Assembly: GCA_949482135.1 (NCBI GenBank)
Contig: CASYFC010000011.1
Location: 1 to 64,000, forward strand
Length of the DNA: 64,000 nt
Reading direction: 5' to 3'
From: an uncultured Clostridia bacterium
Lineage (GTDB): Bacteria; Bacillota; Clostridia; TANB77; CAG-508
Shown: positions 27,316-35,121 of the stretch, in pieces
Numbering within the stretch: position 1 is the first letter of the stretch
Layout of the letters: each line of letters starts with the position of its first letter
Made by a program: the position numbers and the translations under genes
The notes under the pieces: generated by a model
Database searches by the model: none
Told to the model about the DNA's origin: nothing
What the model saw: the letters and a program-made list of their open reading frames with translations, nothing else

Positions 27316-28248
27316 TTATTCACAATATTCTTTTTTTAAATCTAATAAAAAAGATTTTAAATTCCTTGGAGTTTCAGCATATGTACTCAGATGTGTAATT
27401 ATATTATTATTTATATCCAACTTAATATTTTTATCATAATTTTTAAAATAATCTTTTCTTTTAATTCTTAATATTAAATTTGCTACAAATCTCTTTAAAA
27501 AATAAGTTTCAAATTTCCCTCTAAAAGTTAATTCTTTTGATTTTATTTGCTCAAATTCCTTTGCCAACAATAATATTTCTTCTTCATTAATATCTCGACT
27601 ATCCTTTAAAATAGCTTTAATCTCATTAACATCTTTTTCACTTTTTATATTTACTTTATCTACTTCTATACTATCTATTAATTGATTTAATATTGTCTTT
27701 GCATCTGGTAATTTTACTCTTTCAATATTATTTTTATCTCTTTTTCTTATATAATATATATATGCATTTAATAAAACTGTCGTCATATTAAAATTTTCCC
27801 TTGTTTTAATATAATCATTTAAACATTTATTCAAATTTTCATTATTAGTATTAATTTCGAATTCAGTAGATAAGAAATACTTAAAAGCAGAATTTGTAAC
27901 ATAATAATTTTCTACTGAATAACATTCTGTTTGGAAAATTTTTTCCTTATTTATATCTTCATCAAAATCTTTATCTATAAAAAATATTTTCTTTACATTT
28001 TTATCATCCAGTAAATCATCATAAACTTTTAAAACTTCTTTTTTTCCATTACAATCATAATGAAAAATTTCTTCTTCATCAATATCTAAATATTGTATTA
28101 TTCTACTTCTATAATATTTATAATCTTCTCCTTCAAAAAAACAAAAAAATTTATCTGGATATTTATCATGATCATAAATATATTTTGCGTATATAACTGA
28201 TGATTTACCTTTACTTTCTATCATTTTTTGTACATAATCTTCTTCCAT
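27316..28248 (-). CDS. ariB: DUF4435 TOPRIM protein (PARIS AriB-like effector)
   Basis: 310 aa. TOPRIM-type features: FFCFFEGEDYKYYRSRI (catalytic Glu), KIFFIDKDFDEDI (acidic pair), and TECYSVENYYV, the Y-S-x-E-N-Y signature of DUF4435. In PARIS the AriB effector is held by the AriA ATPase and released as a nuclease when phage anti-restriction proteins are sensed, cutting host tRNA. It follows the AAA gene by 2 bp, as in PARIS operons. DUF4435/AAA pairs outside validated PARIS also exist, so the name is by homology and context. Confidence 0.75.
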   Translation of the reverse strand: MEEDYVQKMIESKGKSSVIYAKYIYDHDKYPDKFFCFFEGEDYKYYRSRIIQYLDIDEEEIFHYDCNGKKEVLKVYDDLLDDKNVKKIFFIDKDFDEDINKEKIFQTECYSVENYYVTNSAFKYFLSTEFEINTNNENLNKCLNDYIKTRENFNMTTVLLNAYIYYIRKRDKNNIERVKLPDAKTILNQLIDSIEVDKVNIKSEKDVNEIKAILKDSRDINEEEILLLAKEFEQIKSKELTFRGKFETYFLKRFVANLILRIKRKDYFKNYDKNIKLDINNNIITHLSTYAETPRNLKSFLLDLKKEYCE

Positions 28249-28250
28249 TT

Positions 28251-29615
28251 TTACCTCTCGTACTTAAATACATTTTTTATACTCTTTGTATACTTCTCAT
28301 ATTCATTCTCAAAAATAAATGGTGAATGTGTCACAGCTACTATTTTTCTACACTTATTTGTATTTACCATATCTGGAATTAGCATACTCTGCCATTGAAT
28401 AGATAATGATAATTCTGGTTCATCTATTAAAATAATACTTTCTTTTTCAGTATCTAAGTATAATTTTGCAAAAATAGATATTATTTGCTTTTCTCCTGAT
28501 GATAAGCTATTTATACTTATTGGTATATTATTAAGTGTATTTATAATATTAACTTCTACACTACTTTCATTATACTCAAATCTTTTTCCATTCAAATATT
28601 TATTACATGTATTTGTAAAATTTCTTATTTTTTCATCATATTCATTTTGCTTTTCATAATTCTTAATTAAATTTTCTAATAAATTTAGTAAATATTTATT
28701 TTCATCTTTTAAATTATTCTTTTCAATTATTTCTTCCTTTATCTTGCTTTTCGTTTCTTCATCTATTTTATTTCCTATACGATCTAAAGCAATATTTAAT
28801 TTTTGACTATCTAATTTATATTTACTATTCTCTTTTATATCTGATTTTAAATATTGCTTTAATAATAAACCTGTCATTTCATTGTATCCACTTATAGCTA
28901 AAGTTCTTATATACTCAAGATTTCTATTTATTAATTCTGATACATCATCCATTCCAAAATGAATTAAGTTATTTGTTTTTCTCATTCTAGAATCATCATC
29001 ATATTCTCTTATACTTTTATTGCTTTCAAATACATTTTTTTCTATTCTTCTATATGTTGTAAAATATATAACATTATCACTCACATTATTTTCTTTAATA
29101 AAATCCATTAAGCTACTAACATTTTCCGCATTCCCTTTAATTTTATTGTTTAAACGTTCTAAAGCAAATCTATATATAGTTCTTTCTGCAATTCTCATTG
29201 GCATACCAGTAACTTCACTTAACTTTAATACATATCTCCTCAAAACAGATTTGTCATATTGCTCATTTTTTATAATATATATCATTTTGTTAATATCTTC
29301 TGCATTAAAAATATCGTCTATATACCTATAATATCTTTCTTCATAATTATTATAATGTAGTCCATCTCTTGTATATTCTAATATATCTGTGTAATTTATT
29401 TTAAATATTTTTTTATCAAATTTTATTTTTATACTCTCAAAATTAATATCTTTTAACTTTTCAAAATTACATGTAAGTACATAATATAAACAATTTAATA
29501 TTGTCGTTTTTCCCAAACCATTCTCACCAACATATATTGATACTAATTCATCTAAATCTAAATTTATATTATACATACCAAATAAATTCCTAATCTCAAA
29601 TTTCTCAATTAACAT
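28251..29615 (-). CDS. ariA: ABC/OLD-type AAA ATPase (PARIS AriA-like sensor)
   Basis: 454 aa SMC/ABC-class ATPase: Walker A YVGENGLGKTT (28-38), signature SLSSGEKQIISIFAKL, Walker B IILIDEPELSLS, and H-loop AVTHSPFIF. Length, domain plan and the following DUF4435 gene match AriA of PARIS. No TOPRIM is fused, which excludes a classical OLD nuclease. AAAGGAG ribosome site. Confidence 0.78.
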   Translation of the reverse strand: MLIEKFEIRNLFGMYNINLDLDELVSIYVGENGLGKTTILNCLYYVLTCNFEKLKDINFESIKIKFDKKIFKINYTDILEYTRDGLHYNNYEERYYRYIDDIFNAEDINKMIYIIKNEQYDKSVLRRYVLKLSEVTGMPMRIAERTIYRFALERLNNKIKGNAENVSSLMDFIKENNVSDNVIYFTTYRRIEKNVFESNKSIREYDDDSRMRKTNNLIHFGMDDVSELINRNLEYIRTLAISGYNEMTGLLLKQYLKSDIKENSKYKLDSQKLNIALDRIGNKIDEETKSKIKEEIIEKNNLKDENKYLLNLLENLIKNYEKQNEYDEKIRNFTNTCNKYLNGKRFEYNESSVEVNIINTLNNIPISINSLSSGEKQIISIFAKLYLDTEKESIILIDEPELSLSIQWQSMLIPDMVNTNKCRKIVAVTHSPFIFENEYEKYTKSIKNVFKYER

Positions 29616-29691
29616 ACTCTTCTCCTTTATTCTATTTTACTTTTCACTTTTTATTCATAATTACTATATTATAACATAATAATGTTATTTT

Positions 29692-30684
29692 TTATGCCTT
29701 ATAATATCTCTGATTCTTACTTGTGGGTTTATCTGGAATTTCCAATTTTACAAAACCTGCATCTATTGCTGGATCCATATAATTTTTTCTAAATGTTTCT
29801 TTAGATTTCAAATTTAATTTTTCCATAATTTCATTTGCAGTCATAGGGAAATCACTTTCCATTACTTCTAATAACTTATTTACATATATACTATTATAAT
29901 TTATTTGACTTTCAGCATTAGTAATTAGCTCTTCTAAAGTTTCATCAATCATTTTTAACATGAATTCAATAAAACTATTTGAATTTCCATCAGAATTACA
30001 TTTTGAAATAACTTTATAATATTCATCTTGATATTGCTTTATTCTACTTTCTATTGGAACATATTTAAATAATGGTTTCCATTTAGCAAGTATTGTATTT
30101 TGCCATAGTCTAGCCATTCTTCCATTACAATCAACAAAAGGGTGTATGAATAAAAATTCATAATGAAATACAGAAGATAATATTAATGGGTGTATTTTAT
30201 TTTTTTCTGTAATCATCCAATCAAACAAGTTATCCATAAGTTCTGGAACCATTCTCTCTGAAGGTGCCATAAAAATACATCTATCTCCATCAAACACACC
30301 TTCTGGATTATTTCTAAATTTTCCAGAATCTTCTACTATTAAATATGACATTATACCATGTATTTTTTTCAAATCACTTATTTTATATGGATCAATATTG
30401 TCAATTTCTTCGTAAGCATTATAAGCATTTTTTACTTCTTGTATTTCTCTTTGTTCTCCCAAAACTAATTTTCCATCAATAACATCTTTTACTTGATTCA
30501 ATGAAAGTGAATTTGCTTCAATTGCCAATGATGAATGGATTGAACGAATTCTACTATTTCTCCTCAATCTTGGCATTCTATTTAAATTATCAAAATTATT
30601 TAACTTTCCAACTTTTTCCATAATATTTGATATACATTCTAACATTTCATTAGATATATTAAATGGCGGTATATAATCACTCAT
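29692..30684 (-). CDS. Fic-domain protein with N-terminal inhibitory motif
   Basis: 330 aa. Likely AMP-transferring (or related NMP-transferring) enzyme. Inhibitory-helix motif SLAIEAN at 52-58 (usual S/TxxxEG/N) and Fic motif HPFVDCNGRMAR at 181-192, where the usual Gly before NGR is Cys. A C-terminal winged-helix-like region (MTANEIMEKLNLKSKETFRKNYMDPAI) may bind DNA. First gene of the island operon, 76 bp before the AAA gene; it may be a toxin or regulator of the defence pair. Confidence 0.85.
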   Translation of the reverse strand: MSDYIPPFNISNEMLECISNIMEKVGKLNNFDNLNRMPRLRRNSRIRSIHSSLAIEANSLSLNQVKDVIDGKLVLGEQREIQEVKNAYNAYEEIDNIDPYKISDLKKIHGIMSYLIVEDSGKFRNNPEGVFDGDRCIFMAPSERMVPELMDNLFDWMITEKNKIHPLILSSVFHYEFLFIHPFVDCNGRMARLWQNTILAKWKPLFKYVPIESRIKQYQDEYYKVISKCNSDGNSNSFIEFMLKMIDETLEELITNAESQINYNSIYVNKLLEVMESDFPMTANEIMEKLNLKSKETFRKNYMDPAIDAGFVKLEIPDKPTSKNQRYYKA

Positions 30685-30754
30685 TATACTTCTCCAATCA
30701 TATTTATTTTTTCTTCTTACTTATTATATCATTTTATCAAAATAATATCAACAT

Positions 30755-30826
30755 CTTACTTATTATCTTGCTTATTATTTTACTTACTATCTTACTTATT
30801 ATCTTGTTTTGTATTCTACTTATTTT
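30755..30826. repeat. Six tandem 12-bp repeats upstream of fic
   Basis: Contiguous units of CTTACTTATTAT and close variants (CTTGCTTATTAT, TTTACTTACTAT, CTTGTTTTGTAT, TCTACTTATTTT), plus one more exact unit at 30716-30727. They fill the promoter region of the island operon, so they could be operator iterons or a variable-length repeat. Confidence 0.75.
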
Positions 30827-30918
30827 CTTCACTATCACTAATTTGATTACTTTTCATTTTATACTGCTTGTCTATTTTTTTATATAACTTATTATAATTT
30901 TTTCTTCAACGAATGAAT

Positions 30919-31308
30919 TTAATTGATCACCTGTGTTACTAGTTCTACATAATTCCATATACCAGAATTAATTGCTAAATTCCTCATTGCATTTCTTCCT
31001 GCTTCATCTAAATTCTGTCCAACATCAAAGGCTAAACCTGCATAATGTTGTGATAAAGTTCCATGACCTCCTTCCCATGGTCTTCTAAATGCATAACCTA
31101 CATAAATTGGTCTACCATAAATGTATCTAAAACTATTCCAAGCTTGCATTGCCCTTCTATCAGTCCATAAAAGACCTGAATTACTTTTTCCTCTGAATTC
31201 TTTAACAGTTAATGATCTATTTGAATTATATGGCATACTCTGTGATTCACCACGATAATATGTTTCCATACGATTTGTAATATTATTATATACAAGAATT
31301 TTTGCCAT
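30919..31308 (-). pseudogene. 5' part of interrupted M15 peptidase
   Basis: N-terminal ~122 residues of an M15-type D-Ala-D-Ala carboxypeptidase/endopeptidase. GTLSQHYAGLAFDVGQ gives the first two zinc ligands (His88, Asp95). Reading then runs into the element (LVTQVIN, stop). The missing third ligand is in the fragment at 24966-25283. AAAGGAG ribosome site intact. Likely non-functional unless the island excises. Confidence 0.8.
30941..30950 (-). other. Element end (att site), fic side
   Basis: GTA GAA C: GAAC at 30942-30945 is shared with the other end at 25277-25280; beyond it the peptidase sequence is lost. Confidence 0.6.
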
Positions 31309-31377
31309 AAAAAAACTCCTTTCATATTTACTCTTTATATCTTATGAAAACTTTATATTATTGGTGTAGAAAATATA

Positions 31378-31414
31378 AAAAAACCTAGACACATTCTAAT
31401 TGTCTAGGTTTTTT
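31378..31414 (-). terminator. Terminator after the 31416 gene
   Basis: AAAACCTAGACA / TGTCTAGGTTTT stem with T-run. Confidence 0.85.
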
Positions 31415-31415
31415 A

Positions 31416-31874
31416 TTACATATTTACAGATGATTTGTAAACTGTTTTAAAGATTTTAAAATTCTCTAAATTATTATTTTTCAAACAATCTATATATCTT
31501 TCTAGTTCCTTTTTTGTTTTACAAGCTGCTATAATTGCAGGATTTAATTTTTTCATTCCAAAAAATATTATTGCATAAATAAAAGAAATTATTATATTTT
31601 TATCTTCACGATTTCTCATAAGATTATATGTTTCTTTAAATCTTGATTTATATGGGTGATTAGAAAAAGTAGTAACTGGTAGTATAAATTCTTTTTTTAC
31701 AACTTCTTCTAAATTTGAATACGATTCTGGATAATATCTTAAATACATTTTCAATTCATCAGTTGTGTATGGTAAATAAATTTTATTTTCTTTTTCAGAT
31801 ATGATTAATGTTCTATTATGATTTGAACCTTTACAAATAAGTTCTATTGTTTCATCTATATTTGTGCTTGCCAT
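31416..31874 (-). CDS. Unknown protein, short member of a tandem paralog pair
   Basis: 152 aa. Nearly its whole length aligns with the C-terminal ~150 residues of the next gene (31948): shared LIISE..NKI.LPYT.DE, YYP.SY, HPYK.RFKE.YNLMRNRE and KLNPA.IA.C. No known domain recognised. AAGGGGG ribosome site. Probably arose by tandem duplication with loss of the N-terminal half. Confidence 0.7.
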   Translation of the reverse strand: MASTNIDETIELICKGSNHNRTLIISEKENKIYLPYTTDELKMYLRYYPESYSNLEEVVKKEFILPVTTFSNHPYKSRFKETYNLMRNREDKNIIISFIYAIIFFGMKKLNPAIIAACKTKKELERYIDCLKNNNLENFKIFKTVYKSSVNM

Positions 31875-31947
31875 TTAACTATTCCCCCTTATTTTATTAT
31901 ACAAACACTGCATATTAAATAATTTTTGCTATATTTATCAACTTTAT

Positions 31948-32844
31948 TTATGCATTAGCAAATTCATAAATAGTATTAAATGTTTCAAAATTCTCTAATT
32001 GATTATATTTTAAACAAACTAAATACCTTTTCAATTCACTTTTAGATCTACATGATGCTATAACTGCAGGATTTAGTTTCCTTTTTAAAGATATCCTAAC
32101 TGCATTAATAAATGAAGAAATAATTCCTTTATTTTCTCGATTTCTCATAAGATTATACGCTTCTTTAAATCTTGCTTTATACGGATGCTTTGTTACTTCA
32201 GTTAGATTAATAACATATTCTTTTTTTACCACATCTGATGCTGTTACATAAGATCTTGGATAATATCTCATAAAATCATCAATTTCATCAACTGTATACG
32301 GTAAAAATATTTTATTTTTCCTTTCAGAAATAATTAGATTTTTATTATTATTTATTCCTTTCATAACCATTTCTACCATTGATTCTAAATTGTTTTCACA
32401 CTGATCAATCATAACATTATAATTAGCTTTAATATTTTTTCCTTCTTCAATAATTCCAGCTACAATTAGTTCTACTACTTTATCTAAACTACTAGTTCTT
32501 GTATTATTTTTCTTAGCATAATAGTATTTTCTATATAAATAGTTTTTTAAAGATATTCCGTATAATCTATAATGTGAATTTATAATTCCTTCTCCCATTT
32601 TTATTAAATTCCATATTTTAGTTGGAGAATCACTTAATTTATTAGATTTTAAGTTTTTTATTATTAGAACTTTTATAGCTCCTATATTTTTATTAATAGG
32701 TGTATTACTCATCAAAAAAACTTTATCACTATAATTAGTATCTTTTTTGCTTTTCTTTATAATTCCTGTTTCTAAAATTTCTTTTAGTTCTTTCTTATTA
32801 ACTAAGTATAAAAAATCTAAATTAATATTAGATCCGGATATCAT
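31948..32844 (-). CDS. Unknown protein, long member of the paralog pair
   Basis: 298 aa. Residues 1-145 are unique (KELKEILETGIIKKSKK, then basic YRKYYYAKKNN); residues ~150-298 match the 31416 protein. Predicted soluble and helical. Start ATG has AAGGAGG and a clear promoter. No function assigned. Confidence 0.7.
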   Translation of the reverse strand: MISGSNINLDFLYLVNKKELKEILETGIIKKSKKDTNYSDKVFLMSNTPINKNIGAIKVLIIKNLKSNKLSDSPTKIWNLIKMGEGIINSHYRLYGISLKNYLYRKYYYAKKNNTRTSSLDKVVELIVAGIIEEGKNIKANYNVMIDQCENNLESMVEMVMKGINNNKNLIISERKNKIFLPYTVDEIDDFMRYYPRSYVTASDVVKKEYVINLTEVTKHPYKARFKEAYNLMRNRENKGIISSFINAVRISLKRKLNPAVIASCRSKSELKRYLVCLKYNQLENFETFNTIYEFANA

Positions 32845-32894
32845 ATATTTACCTCCTTACCTTAAAATCTCAATCCATGTAAAATGACTTATAA

Positions 32895-32934
32895 ATTATA
32901 TCATAATTTACATAATTTGTAAAGTTATGTAAAT
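32895..32934 (-). promoter_or_regulatory. Promoter with operator-like dyad
   Basis: TTTACA (32918-32923), 17 bp, TATAAT (32895-32900) for the 31948 gene. A TTTACATAA / TTATGTAAA dyad (32908-32934) straddles the -35 box. Confidence 0.6.
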
Positions 32935-32955
32935 ACATTTTGGTTCTTTATAATC

Positions 32956-32992
32956 AAAAATCTCAGAATACTTTAATTTTTCTGAGATTTTT
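32956..32992 (-). terminator. Terminator of the MMPL operon
   Basis: AAAAATCTCAGA / TCTGAGATTTTT stem beyond the stop at 33002. Confidence 0.85.
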
Positions 32993-33001
32993 ATATATTA
33001 T

Positions 33002-35119
33002 TTATTTCTGTTCTTCTATTTTTTCATTATCTATTATAATTTCTTCCTTTGTTTTTTCTTTACTACTAATCTTTATACTGTCTAAAATACATATAAACTT
33101 AATCTCATCTCTTGAGATTTCACTTCCAAATTTATTATAGTTATTAGATAGTGTTTCTAACTTCTCAATCCTTTTTGCTGTATTTCTAACATCATTATTT
33201 ACCATATTATATATTTTCATAATACCATCATTGTTAAATTGTTTTATACCATCTAGAAGTTCTCCTGAACCATCTGATAATTGCTTACTTCCTGATACTA
33301 ATGTACTTGTTCCATCTTTTAAAGTAATTGAACCATTTGCAAGTTTTGCTACTCCATCAGTTAACGTAATAGTTCCATTTTCTAAATCTATTGCTCCATT
33401 TGAAATTGTTGTTGCAGCATCTACTAATTGATTGTTTGCAGACAATAATTGATTACTTGAACTATCTAAAGTATTTAATCCATCTTTTATTGCAGATGAA
33501 CCAGCACTTAAATTTTGAGTTCCATTTTTTAATTGTGCAGTTCCTTGATATAAGTTATTGGCTCCTTGAGCTAATTCCTGTGATTTTTCTGCTAATGTAT
33601 CTGCTCCTACTTTTAGTTCTGATACTCCAGAATATAAAGTATCTGTTCCTGTTTTTAGATTATTTACTCCTGATTTTAATGCTTCCAATCCATTTTTTAA
33701 TTGAGAAATATTTGCTCCTCCTGCTTGACTTAATGTAACTATTACTGAGTTTAAAGCACTATTATTTGCTTGTAACATTCCTATACTTGAATTATTTATA
33801 TTAATTTGATTTGTTAAAACAGATTTTATAGATTCATCTTCTGTAGAGTCTACTACTGCTTGAATACTTCCATTTGTTCCTGTTAACTCATCTATTTTAG
33901 ATTGATTTATATTTATTAATCCTTGAATTTCTGCAATTTTTCCAGAATTATCTGTTCCTGTAATTCCATTCATTCCTGCAATTATATTATCTATCCCAGT
34001 GTTTAATTGATTTTCACCTACCTGAAGGCTTGATATTCCATTTTGAACATCTCCTAGTTTAGCACTTATAGTTCCTAACTTTTCAGAAATAGTTGCTGCA
34101 CCTAAACTTACACTTTGTGCTCCATTTGATAGCTGATTACTGCTTTCATTTAATGCTGTAATGCCATTATTAATTTGATCATAATTTATATTTATTGTAT
34201 TTACTCCATTTGATACTTGTTCCATTGCTGAATTAAACTCTTTTGATTTGTTTACATACTCAGTTGTTCCATTTTTTAACTTACTTGCTCCACCCTTTAA
34301 ACCATTTACACCATTTTTTAATGTATTTACTCCATCTTTTAGTTCATTTGCACCATTATTTAAGCTATTTGCACCATCTTTTAGTGTTATTATTCCATCT
34401 TGTAATTCCATAGCTCCATCTTCTATTTGAAAACTTGCATCTTTTAGTTCATCAATTTGACTATATAAATCATCTAACTTTTCTGAAATTTTATCAAAAC
34501 TTTCTTCTTCAATAATTTTGGGGGTACAAAAACTCATAATATTTCCAAGTTCAAAATTTGTACTTTCCATTGTAATTTCTATTTTGCTTGGAATATCAAT
34601 ATCATCTTTTGAAATATCTAAATTTTCTTGCATTCCTGGAAGTGATATACCAATTGCTATTGTTTTGCTTCCATCATTTATAACTTTTCCACTTGATATT
34701 TCTACATTTGTATTATTTTCATTATTGATAATCACCCCTGATACAACTAAAAATGGTGTATACATCTTTTCCTTTTTACCATTTATTATTACTTCATTTT
34801 CTTCCTTATTTTCATATTCTAAAGTTATCTTTACTTTTCCGCTTTTTCCTGCTAATTCTTCTGTAGATATTTTATTTCCATCCAATTCATAACTTACCTT
34901 TGTTACAATTGGTAATTCTTTATCAATTTCTGTTTGAATAGAAGATGTGCCCTCTTCATCTTCAGTTGTTTGGCTAATAATCGTTTTATATCTATTTCCA
35001 GATGAATCTAATTTTGAATAAATACTTTCTTCATTTGTAAAAGCAAAAACTGGCATTGTATATGTTAATAATGAAAAAATCATTATGCTTGAAATACATT
35101 TTTTTATAATATTATTCAT
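33002..35119 (-). CDS. Secreted LxxG heptad-repeat protein, MMPL partner
   Basis: 705 aa with a signal peptide (to ~26, MPVFAFT), a beta-rich domain (~40-200), then ~300 residues of heptads of the xxxLxxG type (LKDGANSLNNGANELKDG and many more), as found in YhgE/Pip-like and MMPL-associated proteins. No C-terminal TM helix is seen, so it should be exported or held by its partner. It follows the MMPL gene by 2 bp. The repeats probably form an extracellular beta-helix or fibre; cargo unknown. Confidence 0.8.
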   Translation of the reverse strand: MNNIIKKCISSIMIFSLLTYTMPVFAFTNEESIYSKLDSSGNRYKTIISQTTEDEEGTSSIQTEIDKELPIVTKVSYELDGNKISTEELAGKSGKVKITLEYENKEENEVIINGKKEKMYTPFLVVSGVIINNENNTNVEISSGKVINDGSKTIAIGISLPGMQENLDISKDDIDIPSKIEITMESTNFELGNIMSFCTPKIIEEESFDKISEKLDDLYSQIDELKDASFQIEDGAMELQDGIITLKDGANSLNNGANELKDGVNTLKNGVNGLKGGASKLKNGTTEYVNKSKEFNSAMEQVSNGVNTININYDQINNGITALNESSNQLSNGAQSVSLGAATISEKLGTISAKLGDVQNGISSLQVGENQLNTGIDNIIAGMNGITGTDNSGKIAEIQGLININQSKIDELTGTNGSIQAVVDSTEDESIKSVLTNQININNSSIGMLQANNSALNSVIVTLSQAGGANISQLKNGLEALKSGVNNLKTGTDTLYSGVSELKVGADTLAEKSQELAQGANNLYQGTAQLKNGTQNLSAGSSAIKDGLNTLDSSSNQLLSANNQLVDAATTISNGAIDLENGTITLTDGVAKLANGSITLKDGTSTLVSGSKQLSDGSGELLDGIKQFNNDGIMKIYNMVNNDVRNTAKRIEKLETLSNNYNKFGSEISRDEIKFICILDSIKISSKEKTKEEIIIDNEKIEEQK

Positions 35120-35121
35120 AT

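Larger units (their letters stand above)
25278..30945. mobile_element. Serine-recombinase genomic island with PARIS-like and Fic genes (~5.7 kb)
   Basis: Bounded by the two halves of an M15 peptidase gene. It contains, on the minus strand, fic, an AAA ATPase, DUF4435, a 60-aa protein and the recombinase, which lies at one end as is usual. Excision would restore the host frame exactly at a Glu codon. No conjugation or phage structural genes, so it is a compact defence-type island. Confidence 0.85.

Noticed and set aside
28251-29615. OLD nuclease or Gabija GajA
   Set aside because: No TOPRIM domain fused to the ATPase and no UvrD-like helicase nearby; DUF4435 partner fits PARIS better.
33391-33738. 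115-codon frame antisense to the heptad-repeat gene
   Set aside because: Leu-rich shadow of the repeats; no start signals.
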